Positions 23,731 to 35,469 of a stretch of 64,000 nt of DNA are shown here, piece after piece (within the stretch, counting starts at the first letter, position 1; each line of letters opens with the position of its first letter). The position numbers and the translations under genes were made by a program. The notes beneath the pieces are model-generated. The model did no database searches. It was not told the DNA's origin and worked only from the letters and a program-made list of their open reading frames with translations. This stretch comes from Corella eumyota (lineage: Eukaryota > Chordata > Ascidiacea > Phlebobranchia > Corellidae). The DNA lies in the NCBI GenBank assembly GCA_963082875.1, contig OY720098.1, forward strand, positions 14,012,001 to 14,076,000, read 5' to 3'.

Positions 23731-26330
23731 TTGCCTAAAGTTCGGGCTCAGCATTCCCGTATGTGCTGACATTTTTGAATTAAAACACTTAGAAAGTTGT
23801 GCCGAAAAAAAGCACTAAAAATTATAGCTTGATTGTTTTTAAATCAGATGTAAATTAAGTTTAAAACCCACTTTTTAAAAAACTTTTTTTACGCAACTTA
23901 ACTGAACTCTAGCAGATTACGTAACAATGGTGGAAACGCTGCTTCGACGTACCCTATAGCAATGTTTTCTTTCGCGCTTTAAAGTTTTGTAATGATTTTA
24001 TTTTAACAGAAGTTTAATTGTTAATGTCAAAACTAAATAGAACTTTTATTTAGATCTACGTCAATGTAGGTATTGGTTTGTTTACAACATCATTATTAAT
24101 AATGATATTTGTATTTTTTTAACTTTTAACTTGTAATAATGCATTGAACAAATTTAAATATAGTAACTACATTAAAGTATTAATAAAATAATAATTTAAA
24201 TAATATAACCCGCGCTATGTATGTTTGTTTACTTTAAAAGCCTTAAAAATGTTGTTGTTTATGTATAAATTACCGCCGGCAAATTTAATGCAAGTTGGGA
24301 CAAATATACAAATTAAGGTTTTGCCCACTAAGGCGGGATTGAACATGGTTTTCATCAATCTCTTATATCTAACAATGGTTTTCATCAATCTAACAATAAT
24401 TTTTCTTTATAAATTTTATACAAATGTCTCAATTTGTTATTTAAGTGAGTAAAACAATAAACAAATAATTTAACATTTTTACAGTTAAACTTACAGTGTA
24501 CTGTAAGTTTAGCTACTTCAACTAGTATATCGGTTCTTACTTAGGTTAAATATTGTTTAACTACTTTTAAAAATGACAGAAAAACTTAAATTGTATCTGC
24601 ATTTTCTGATTACGAATTACAATCACCATACATGTACGATTATAAAACATCTTGAAATTCATAATTGTTTACCCTTGCTAGCTTATATCTTATGGAAAAA
24701 AAGGAAAATAACAACAGCATTAAATCTAAGGGATTTTTTTTATATTTATGTATAATTAATTTGTTACAGTATTAAGTGTTTTATTTGTTAAAAGTTTTAT
24801 GATTGTGGCTTATCAGATTTGTCTAAAGAATTTAAGGCAAGTTTTAGTTTTAAAATTTTTATTTATAAACATTAATATGCCTAAATTGAAAATCCAGTTT
24901 TTACTCAAAATAGCTTTTTATTTTTGTAAATTTTTTTTTGTTAATGTGGCTTGATGAAATTTATCTATTTTTGTCACTTGCTTTTGGTGTGCCTTGGTTT
25001 TTAAATCTTTTTTATTTGTGCTAAGTCAAATTCAGGTGAATTTTGTAATGCTGATTAAAAACTTTGGTTTAATGTAATTTAATATTTTTTAGACTTATAA
25101 ACGTCTTTATATTAGTTTAACTTTTATAGAAAATTCGTACGACTTTAAAACAGCCTATGACCGCATCATAACGTATAGCTAACAAATTCGCGTACAACCC
25201 GGTAACGTCATAAAGGGTATAAGGTTCAAAAGACAGACATAAAAATATTTTTATTACAGTTTTAAACTTAGCACATTTAAAAAAAACACATTAGCTGGCC
25301 TTTTTTTTCTGTTGAGTTTCCTTTTAAATTTATATGTTTGCTTAAATATGTAGCCTACCATGCTTGTTAAAAAATTATTAATTGAAATTATTGATTTAAA
25401 AATTTGTATAGACCAAAAGTTTCATACTGTAGTAAGGAATTTTTAAATAAATTTTATTAATAGCAAATTAATTAGGATACGTGTATTTTTATATTTAAAA
25501 CTTTTTTTACTGTATGTGTTCTCACAACAAAATTGAGCAACAACAATAAAGTTGTATTTGCTATTCTAAGGTTTGTAAAAAAAATTAATGTCACATTAAG
25601 TTATTAGGAATATTTTTTTAAACAATATCTAAAAGAAAGATTAACATATATTTTTTTATGGCAATATATTTATAAAAATATTATAATAACAGTCCAAAAA
25701 ATTATATTGTTATTTGGGCAATATTGCTGTTAACAAAGTATTGGTAATGCACTACAAGCTTTTCTACTATACACCAATGTACTTGCTAGTGCAACAGTAA
25801 TGTAATCTGTTCCTCGATTGCTACTTGATAAATTTTAAAAATGCTTACGCAAACATATGTAATGTATGACGCTGCAGAAGCCTGCTTGAAATAACCATGT
25901 GTAAAATCAGTTACGAAGTAATATTACATTAACTCGTAGGATACTAAGAAACATATGGGCGTTTTCTGTAATATTTATGTTTCTAAGAATTAGTACCCCA
26001 CTTTGCATCATATACTGTAGTGTAATTTCGACAATATTATGTGAAGAAATATAAGAGTGTAAAGTTTACGCCAGCCTTGCGTTTAGAAATCATTGTGGTT
26101 TTATATATGGCAATCTAGAAAAATTTTAGTTTGGTGAAGTTAATTACAAAATAAGCACATTTTAGAAAGTTTATTTTTTGCAATATTGGTTTGGTATTGA
26201 CATTAAATGTGAAACAGCCATTGGCTCATTTCCGGTGTAAAGCAAGCCAGAACTTTAATGAGTCTGCATTTTGTTTTTTAGAATTTTACCAAGTGTTTTA
26301 ATATTTCTAATACAAAAAGAAAATACGAAT
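23731..26330. other. intergenic spacer upstream of PdxS gene
   Basis: Very AT-rich, with no supported gene; the reading frames near 24225 and 24573 look like chance. A near-perfect palindrome lies at 24487-24510 (AAACTTACAGT-GT-ACTGTAAGTTT). Just upstream of PdxS, near 26217-26240, ATTGG and TTCCGG words resemble NF-Y and ETS sites, so the promoter probably lies at about 26200-26330. Confidence 0.4.
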
Positions 26331-28942
26331 ATGACCGATTTAGCTCAAACAGGTGCGTTTAAAAACAAAATGCTGATATTTTACTGCCAAAAAGCTATTA
26401 ACTGGGTTCAATTTGCTAGGTACCTTTGTCTTGAAATCTGGGTTTGCAAAAATGGTCAAAGGCGGATTGATAATGGACGTTATTAATGTGGAACAAGCAA
26501 AAATCGCCGAAGAAGCTGGGGTAAATATTAAAATTTTACAACATGTCCTTGTAACATTAATAGGGATAATAATGTTATTTTTAATGTTGAATATATTGTG
26601 TGTGTATATTTTCTTATAAAGTAATAGGTTTTATATTTTTATTGGGAAATGGTAGGGTCGCCTAAAAAAGAGGGAATGGAAATTGAACAAAAATAACGAA
26701 ACCGGAAAATGAAAGATTTTTTTCGCTTTTTTATTTTCCGGTTTCCTTATTTTCCATTCCTTCATTTTTAATTCTCTCCAATTCCGCGTCCCCGAAATGG
26801 TATGCTGATGTGACGTGTTTTGAGCTATCCGTAAACTCCAGTCTAAGGCTTAAACATAAAACTTATATTTGCTTGTAGTTCAAAACTATATGACCGATAT
26901 ACCATATCAGCAGGCTTGTGTATATTATCGTTTTTTTAGGCGTGTGCGGTAATGGCGCTTGAGCGTGTACCAGCGGATATCCGAAACTTTGGTGGAGTAG
27001 CGAGAATGAGCGATCCAAAGGTTAATAAATTCTTTAAAGGTTAATTTAAATTGTTTCAACTTCAAAATCGCACAACTCATACATTTATTATTTCATAAAC
27101 AAAAGTAAATTGTTTACTTTTATTTATAACAGCATATTTACCTTCTTAAATGGTAATATTTTTTATGGTATATTATACAAGATGATAAAGGAGATTATGG
27201 AGGCAGTGAGCATTCCTGTTATGGCAAAGGTTCGGGTCGGTCACTTTGCTGAAGCTCAAATACTGCAATCAATCGGGGTTGACATGATAGACGAATCAGA
27301 AGGTATATTCGTAACTATATAATATACAATTATTTTTATTACGTAATAAAGTCACATTATTGGATTTTTACCTCATATAATTAACTTCGAATAATAAGGT
27401 TCTCGACAAGGTGATATCAAAATAAATTGATAAGGTTTGAAGCCTTCTTTGTTGGGCTTTGAGCGTTTACTACGTTGTATAATCTAAATATTTTTTTAAA
27501 AAACAAACGACATATTTTTGACAGTATTAACTATGGCGGATGAAGAGAATCATATTTGCTACCAGCACTTTAAAACTCCATTTGTTTGCGGCGCTAGAGA
27601 TTTGGGAGAAGCGTTAAGGAGAATATCGGGCGGCGCAGCAATGATTAGAACCAAAGTACTAACATAAATATTTTTAATAATTTATTTAAAAAAACAAACT
27701 GCACTAAAAACTAAATTGGGCAATAATTTAAAAAATAAGGTATGCTGCTGTGGAGGATTTAATTAGCTTTTAAGTTATAATTTTATAATGATACTATTTT
27801 TTAATTGTTAAATTTAGTGACCTCAAAAATAAAGTATAGTTGATCAAAGTTTACAACTTTTCTTCTTCTAAATTTAGGGTGAGGCTGGTACTGGCAATGT
27901 AGTGGAAGCTGTTAGGCACGCGCGCGCCATCAACCGGCAAATAAAACAAGCTCAAGGCATGGACGACCAAGAACTATATACCTATGCCAGAGAGATAAGG
28001 GTTATTTCTGTTTGCTTAAAAACTGGCCAAAATTTTTTATTTGTTAAAATATTTAAAAAACTTTGCATAAATGTTTTTTTTTTAATTTTTATATTGTATC
28101 GATTTAGGCTCCTATTGATCTTTTAATGAAAGTTGTTAAATTGGGACGTCTTCCGGTTGTGAATTTTGCTGCCGGGGGTTTAGGTAAATTAAATTCAAAT
28201 TTTAAAAAGTTAATTGCCATATCTAGTAATCTTAAAACCAGAATGCAAAAATGTATGTGGAGTGCAGTTTATTATAAACATGCTTGTAAAACAATAAAAG
28301 AGACATACCCACTGTTAATAAAACTGTATTAACTTTTACACAATTATATTGAATATTTGTAGTTTATCTTTACAAAAATAGCTGCATTTATTAACCAAAA
28401 AAACTGGGTTGTTTGGTAATCGATATAGATAGGTGTTTACACTAAATAGAACAACATCCTTTTTTATTTGTAAGCAACACCTGCTGATGTTTCTCTGCTG
28501 ATGCAACTTGGCGTTGACGGCGTTTTTGTTGGATCAGGAATTTTTAAAAGTAATAACCCGGCAAAACGAGCAAAGGCAATGGCAATGGCGGTGACCCATT
28601 ACAAGAATTTTAAAATGTTGGCCGAGATCAGCGAAGATTTGGGCGAACCAATGGTAAGTGCAATACTTTAAATATTAGGTAACTAAACAACCATAAATAG
28701 CTAAAGAAGCTGTTACACTATTATTTAAAAAACATATGTATATTGTCAACTATTATTTTTTTTTATAAAACAAATATATTATTAAAAAGCTTTTAAATTT
28801 GTAAGAATGCTTTCTATTTATTAAATAACATATAATTAGGATGTATAAATTATCCACTAACTAACTTTATAACTAACAGGTTGGAATTAATTGCGATAAT
28901 TTAAAGGAAAAATGGGCGACTAAGGAGGCCAAAAAAGATTAG
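26331..28942 (+). CDS. PDX1: pyridoxal 5'-phosphate synthase, PdxS/PDX1/SNZ subunit, 9 exons
   Basis: TIM-barrel synthase subunit of de novo vitamin B6 synthesis. The family condenses ribose 5-phosphate, glyceraldehyde 3-phosphate and ammonia from PdxT/PDX2 glutaminase into pyridoxal 5'-phosphate, in the cytosol. Exons are 26331-26352, 26420-26520, 26940-27020, 27182-27302, 27525-27655, 27878-28000, 28108-28183, 28475-28653 and 28880-28942, giving 298 residues, normal for the family. All landmarks are present: [20 protein letters not shown] (catalytic Asp), [36 protein letters not shown] (imine Lys), [18 protein letters not shown] (second catalytic Lys), [19 protein letters not shown] and [13 protein letters not shown] polyadenylation signal lies at 29035-29040. 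Introns are short and as AT-rich as the neighbours'; intron 2 carries a small foldback element, so it is a resident nuclear gene. No glutaminase partner is in the window. Confidence 0.96.
26655..26793. mobile_element. short relative of the GGAA foldback element in PdxS intron 2
   Basis: It begins GGGTCGCC...GAGGGAATGGAAATTGAA and ends with CCAATTCCGCGTCCCC, the same termini as the element at 23087-23722, with a much reduced hairpin interior. The perfect direct repeat GAAATGGTA occurs on both sides (26646-26654 and 26794-26802). Confidence 0.75.
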
Positions 28943-31129
28943 AGAGTTAGTGATTTGCAGAATAACATTTTTTGTAACTTGTAACTTGAAAATATTTTAT
29001 GTACAGAATTAAACTTTAACAATTGTGTGGATAAAATAAATAGATTCAAATTATATTAAATGCAAATCAAATGTTACATTTCTGTATTTGCAAAATAAAA
29101 TGAAAGATATTACGAAAGCTATTCGGTTAGAAATTGATGTGTAACAAATTAAGAATTAGTCATTCTTTACAAGTATAAAACTCGATCTATCCTGCTACTT
29201 TTCCCAAGCTTATTGCAGTATTGGGTCTTATTTGTTAGAGCGGGACAGAGGGTTATCTCGAGATCCAAGAATAGGATCGTAGAGTCAAAGAATTATAAAA
29301 CTTAGAAATATCCATTTGTGCATATTGCACTGATAATATCAGGCATGTAAAAAATTTTTATTTTTTGTGCAACAGATATGCCTGTTGGTTACAATTAAAA
29401 GAATGCAATTATAACGAAAAAGAAAAACATTAGTAAAGTAAAAAAAAAATATTGCTAATGTCTTCTTTTCTAGCCCGCTTCTAGCTTATTTTAGAAAAAT
29501 TTGCATAAAGTTACTTTAATTTTATATATAAAAAGTTTTCAATTTCGAATTATTATTACTTTGCAAACAAGTTTTAACATATTTTTAATCCCCATTTTGT
29601 TTAGTAAAAGTATATCGAAACATTTTAACTAAAACTTGTTTATTGAATTCGCTATGTATATTTGAAAACTATTTTCACATCGGAACTAGTTTGATATTGA
29701 CTTACATTTTTAAACTACTAATTTACGCTATGTATTGAGTGCAAATGTTCGTTTTAAAAACAAAAAAGGCAATTTTGTTCTACTTAACGAAAGCCACTAC
29801 ATAAACATGGATTTAAACTTAACGTAAGTTAAGTGTTTATTTTTGAAAGAAATTATACCCAGGATTTATATTCTTGTAACAACCAACTATTCAAAAACTG
29901 TAAATCAATAAATTCGCTACTTGCTTTGTTCTTGTTGTTCGACTTCATCTTTTAATTTCGTTATCGACTTCATATTTTAATTTCGTATATAATTGGTACT
30001 TGTATTGCAAAACTTAAAACTCAACCTCTTATTTAGCTAAATAATTTTTTGCCGATATCCTAGACATCACATTAGACATTGTCTCTTTACCAAAATATTT
30101 TTTTACTACCTAACAGACTTGCACAATTAAAAGTGTACAAAATATCACGAGAAACTTTTCGACAAAGATTTCCCCAAATTTAGTAATTTTCAGACAAACT
30201 TTTGCCATTGTTACGTCACTTTGTATTTTTTACGGTTAAGACATTTTGCTTATTGCACGTTAGTCTTCCGTGATCGTAATTTTTTTTAATACCTAGTTAA
30301 TATTAAACAAGATAAGATAAGCTTTAACTTAAAAGAAGGTTACATATAGATCTATATTGCTTAACTTTCGTTTAAAATAAATAAAGACCGAAAAGTACCG
30401 TAGAGATTAGGAAAGCAATCACTCGTTTTAAACTGTCATCCTCTCTTTTTCGCCTCTGCTTTAATCGCGGTTGCTAGTTTTTAGTTGGACTAAACACAGA
30501 GTCACTTTGTCTAAAGATTATTTTAATTTTCCCGGCTGTAAGATTTATGCATAGGTGAACAAAGTTAACCGAAAAAGTAAATTCGTTAAATGGTAGCTCG
30601 TTAAACAAAACATTAACTTCGCCAACGCTGATTAGTTTAACTAAACAGAATGTAACACAAGTTTTAATATCTGTTAACGTTAAAATTATTAAAAAAAAGT
30701 TTTATAAAAACAATAGTTAATATCTTTGTTGATATGTTAACTAAACGAACGCAGTTCTGAGTTTAAAAAAAGTTTCTAACGCCTGCTCAATACCCAGACA
30801 ACGCCGGCTAGATGGCATTTACATATACCGTTAAAAAAAAAAAAACTAAAACGTCTAAACCTGATAAACGTCGACATTGAAAATTCCTATTCTTAACAGA
30901 CTTATATTAACGAAAGTAAAATTTGACAAATGTTAACAGGTCCAATAAAGAGTTTTAAAGTTAACCTTAAAGTTAAGTTTTATTAGGCAATGTGTTTAGA
31001 AAGTCAGATTATTTTTTTGTCAAAGTGTTTTTGTTTCGGAATTGCATGCTAAATATTGTGGCCTATTAGTGCCACTACAATTTTACCCATAGTTTTGGAT
31101 GAAGTTGTAAACCCAAATGCAAATAAAAA
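28943..31129. other. intergenic, no gene; MITE-related fragment near 30550
   Basis: PdxS 3' end and AT-rich spacer. At 30550-30640 the words CATAGGTGAACAAAGTTAAC and CCGAAAAAGTAAATTCGTTAA match the left end of the hAT-like MITE at 15741, and diverged similarity may continue to about 30930. The right end is not clear, so this is a decayed or truncated copy. No other feature seen. Confidence 0.5.
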
Positions 31130-31593
31130 CTAATTTGCGAACGCAAAGTCAAACGCAATTGCAAACGTAAACTCAAAGTCAAACGCAATTGCAAACATAA
31201 ACGTAAAGTCAAACGCAATTGCAAACGTAAACCCAAAGTCAAACGCAGTTGCAAACGTAAACGCAAAGTTAAACGCAATTGCAAACGTAAAGTCAAACGC
31301 AATTGCAAACGTAAACGCAAAGTCAAACGCAATTGCAAACGTAAACTTAAAGTCAAACGCAATTGCAAACGTAAACGCAAAGTCAAACGCAATTGCAAAC
31401 GTAAACGCAAAGTTAAACGCAATTGCAAACGTAAACCTAAAGTCAAACGCAATTGCAAACGTAAACGCAAAGTCAAACGCAATTGCAAACGTAAACCCAA
31501 AATCAAACGCAATTGCAAACGTAAACCCAAAGTCAAACGCAATTGCAAACGTAAACCCGAAGTCAAACGCAATTGCAAACGTAAACGCAACGT
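31130..31593. repeat. 30-bp minisatellite, about 15 units
   Basis: Head-to-tail copies of about 30 bp built on CAATTGCAAACGTAAAC and CAAAGTCAAACG, with one 24-bp unit near 31280. Most units differ by only one to three bases. Because the period is divisible by three, long frames of a 10-residue repeat (such as RLQLRLTLRL) stay open on the minus strand, but there is no sign that they are genes. Confidence 0.9.
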
Positions 31594-32094
31594 CAGCCTT
31601 GCCGAATACCACCTAAATTTGTATATCTTGTGTGGTGCAAGACGTTTAGCTTTTTTTTTATTACAGTTTTTATTAAAATAAGATTGTTTTTTCCATTACA
31701 TTTGAACGCATGTTAATTTAATAAAGTATTTTTAAAATCATTAAAAATGTTTCTATTTGATTTTGTAATTTACTTAAGTAAAGATTAAGTATTAGTTTAG
31801 TCAATATACTAAAAAATAAAAAATTAAGAGCTGTTAATAAAGACAGGAAATATAAAAAATTCAAAATCACATAAAAAAGCCAGCACATATAAAATTAATA
31901 TCAGTAAATGGCAAAAATGTTATATGCTCAAAAAAATAATTATTCCGCAAAACGAACATGAAATATTTATTTATAATATGTAACAGCAACTGTGCAGTTG
32001 TTCGTATATTTATTTCAATGAGTTTTTTTTACAAAAAAAAGGTATAAATAAAAAAGAGTCAAGCATAGAAAATTTAGAAAAAGGAGTTAAAAAA
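31594..32094. other. AT-rich spacer
   Basis: Low-complexity AT-rich DNA between the minisatellite and the composite repeat arrays. Nothing recognised. Confidence 0.4.
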
Positions 32095-33870
32095 GACATT
32101 CAGATGTAAGAGGTTCAGTTAAAGGGTTAAGATAAATGGGTTTAAATAAAATGGATTAGAAGTAGGTGTTTTAGAAAAAAAGATTTAAAAAGGGTTTCAA
32201 ATAAAAGAATTTATATTTAGAGGATTCAGTTGAATGAACTCATTTTATTAGAACCCCAGCATCTAAACCTCTTTATCTGAGCCCTTACATTTGAACCCTA
32301 ATTATTTAAACATTTTTAAACCCTTTTATTGAAACCGTTTACACTTAAACCCCTTTTATTTAAACTTCTTTATTTGAACCTCTTTTTACTGAACCCCTTA
32401 AATCTTAACAGTTTTATTGGAACCCATTTTACTACACTCTTTAAATTTAACTTTTTTATCTGAACATTTTTATCTAAACTTTACACTTGGACTCTTTGCA
32501 ACTAAATCCCTTATACCTAAACCCCATACACTTAAACTCTTTTTATTTAAATCTTTTACAACTGAACCCTCTTACATGTGAACCCTTCACACTTGAACTT
32601 CTTTTATTTAAACTTCTATTCATCTGAATCTATAAAATCTGAACCTCTTTTCTTTAACTCCTTTCTACTGGACTCCCTTTTATTTAAACCTTTTTATTTT
32701 TTTTTCATTTATCCGAACCTTGCGTTTACATATTCCGTTGTTTTGTATTATTGCTGGTTCTAGTGACTAAGCTTATCCTAACTGATAAAATATTTTTCAT
32801 TTTGGTGATAATTTATTCCAAATTTTCTTTTACTATTTGTTCACTATAATTAGCATGTTTTGGATTTTGTATCTTCTTTTCAAAAATCTTTTTTATGTTT
32901 TCTACCAAACTTCTTGCCTATCGTTTTTTTTTTTATTAATTACTGTATTATAAAATATTTTTATTTTTTTTATGATAAGTAGCAACCGTTCAGTTGTAAA
33001 AAAAAACGTTCGGCAGGTTATAACTCTACAACATATAAAAGTTCAATTGCAAATGCCTAAAAACAATAAATGGATATAAGAATAATCATTATCAAGGCAC
33101 TGAGTTTAAAAATGGCTGTATTAGACTAAATTTTACATTTTTATATAACCTTGAATAAAAAAAATGTTTTTAAGTTAGACCATTACACCGTTGATACTAC
33201 ACTTTTTTTTAAAAGATGTTATAATTAAAAATTACCAAAAAGAAATCAACAGTGTAGAATAAGTAATATTTGAACAATTATTTTTTTTAACGATTTTATA
33301 AAAGCTGGGTGAAAATTTAAAATTCGTTTGTACAAAAGTTACATCTAATATAAATATTTAACATTTTAATCAACTGTATTTTATATTTTAAATTACATAA
33401 TAAAAATTAAGAGTTCAGTTGAAAGAGTTTTAAATTAATAAAGTTTAAATGTAAAAAGGGGGTCAGATGTAAGGGGTTAGTTGTAAAGGTTCAAGTGTAA
33501 AGGGGTCAGGCAAAGGTGTTTAGATCAAAAAGTTCAGATAAAAAGATTTAAATAATAGGGTTTAGTTGTAAAAGTTTTGCTAAAAAGGAGTTTAAATAAA
33601 GGTTCAGATTTAGGAGATTTAGTAAAATAAACCCTTTTATTTGAACCCCAATATTTAAATTCATTAATTTGACCCCTTATATTTGAACCCTTTTTATTTA
33701 TACCTTTTTAGTTTAAACCCCTTTAATTGCAATTTTTACTCTTTAATCTCTTTTATTTTAACTATTTTTTAAACCTTACGTTACCGAACCCTACACATCT
33801 AAACCCTTTCATATAAATCCTTTTTACCTAATCCCTACATTTGAACCTTTTTATTTAAACCCATCTATTT
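32095..33870. repeat. composite G-run foldback repeat, copy 1
   Basis: A G-rich array (32095-32222; words like GGGTTTAAATAAAA) flips to its C-rich complement (32240-32700; TTTATTTAAACCCC, TATCTGAACCC). Core module A (32705-32915, with CCGTTGTTTTGTAT and GATAAAATATTTTTCATTTTG) and core module C (32985-33425, with CGTTCGGCA and CAATTGCAAATGCCTAAAAA) follow. Another G-rich array (33430-33625) flips at about 33630 to a C-rich one (to 33870). The period of the words is about 13-17 bases and irregular. Core module B is not seen in this copy. Confidence 0.75.
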
Positions 33871-35340
33871 GTATCTCACCTGCCACCCGAAGTCCGTGCA
33901 CAGCTGACACAAGATGTAACTTCAACCGCTGAAGATTTTTAAGCATTACCTGAAAAATTAGACGAAATTCTCACGGCCAGAAAATTTGCAATTACCGATA
34001 TCGTTTACAAACAACTAGAAAAACAACTGACTTTTAAATATGGCGTCTGTTTTTACCACGCTAAATTCGAAAAAAACGCCAAAAAGTGTCGTAGTCCATG
34101 CTCGTTTTCAAATTCGGAAAACTTCCAAGCCGGTTGTCATTAACTTCATTGGCGACCGGCGATGGCAATCTTTTTTTCTTCACAGACCGCACCGCCGGCC
34201 ATAGGTTTCTCGTCGACACCGGGGCCCAGGTTAGCGTTTTGCCGGCTACCGCCAAAGAACGTCGCTATCTTAAAAAAGGACAATCGCATTGCTGCTAATG
34301 GTAGCGCTATCTCAACTTTCGGCACTCGAAATGTTCCTCTCAAAATATAAGATAGGCAATATACCAGGAAATTTACTCTTGCCAATATAAATAGGGCAAT
34401 CATAGGCGGCAATTTTCTTCGTGCAAAGAGATTGCTCGTCGATGTGAACGGACAAAGGCTTATAGAAACTGACACATACAAGTTGTTCCCAACTCACAGG
34501 CATGGTGGAACGCCTCTCGGTCTTCATTTTATTGCCGAAAATGAATTTGCTAAAATTTTAAAATAATTTCCCGATTTAATTACTCCAACTTTTGATAGCC
34601 CTAAAACAACGCATGGTGTAGACTGTAGAGCATCATATTCTGACTGAAGAATCTCCAATTCACGCTCGGACACGCCGATTGCCCCCGACAAATTAGCAAC
34701 CAAATTTCTCAGGATGCCTTTTGGTTTAAAAAATGCCGCTTAAGCCTTTCAGCGCTTGATGGACACTGTTTGTCGTGGGTTTCCCTTGTGTTCCATAAAC
34801 CAGCTCAGCTGAGGAGGTTTTAAGGTCTTCCTTTGGAGCTGTGCGAATCCCGAGCATGAACCAGGGTAACTCATTGATCCAATTAGGTCCTTGAAGGCGA
34901 GATTTAAGAGCTGCTTTCAAAGTCGGTGAAAACGTTTTTCTTATTCGCCGTGACACTTCAACGACCTTACCCACTTCAACGACCTTACGAAGGACCTTAC
35001 GAAGTTTTAGACCCAGGGGATAAAACATTCAAAATACAAATGGGCAATCACAGTCAAGTCATCTCCGTTGACCGTCTTAAACCCGCCCACTTGGATATTA
35101 ACCAACCTGTCACGTTGGCGCAACCATGTCCCCGCGGTCAACAGTCAAAACAAGTTTAAGTGTTGGGTCAGGCCACAACCTAGATTGCCCTACAACCAAA
35201 CAAGCTATCAGACCCGTCCGGGAAGACGAATTAGAGTACCCTCACGTTTTCTTTAGCCTCTTCCTAGTCTGGGGGAGTAGTGTGGCGTCGTAGACCGGAA
35301 GAGTCACCTTTTTATATGACATTTTTCGGTTACTATTGTT
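33871..35340 (+). mobile_element. decayed Ty3-type (CsRN1-like) LTR retroelement fossil
   Basis: An old fossil related to the whole-looking element at 59333-63395. Recognisable parts: gag C-terminal remains with a CHCC-type knuckle (about 33880-34110), aspartic protease (LVDTGAQVSVLP, about 34210), a reverse-transcriptase scrap (about 34700), integrase remains (about 34760-35160) and a possible start of a 3' LTR beside a purine tract at about 35279. It is broken in many places and rearranged, and much of pol is gone. It lies between C-rich arrays of the composite repeat, apparently having landed in it. Confidence 0.8.
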
Positions 35341-35469
35341 ACTCATTTTCCAACTTGTTTAACTCGTAAATTTTTAACTCGTAAATTAAGTGAACTCGTA
35401 AATTTTTTGTTTTATTTTTATTAAATCAATTTACATTCGTTATATATGAAAAATATAAATAATTTTCCA

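Noticed and set aside
24225-24755. Two small plus-strand frames
   Set aside because: Hydrophobic, AT-driven composition, no family similarity and no splice context.
31130-31593. CRISPR array
   Set aside because: The units are contiguous with no unique spacers, and the window is animal DNA.
31075-31612. Two long minus-strand frames of repeated decapeptides as a repeat protein
   Set aside because: They arise from the 30-bp minisatellite, whose period is divisible by three; several frames are open at once, and there are no splice or start signals of note.
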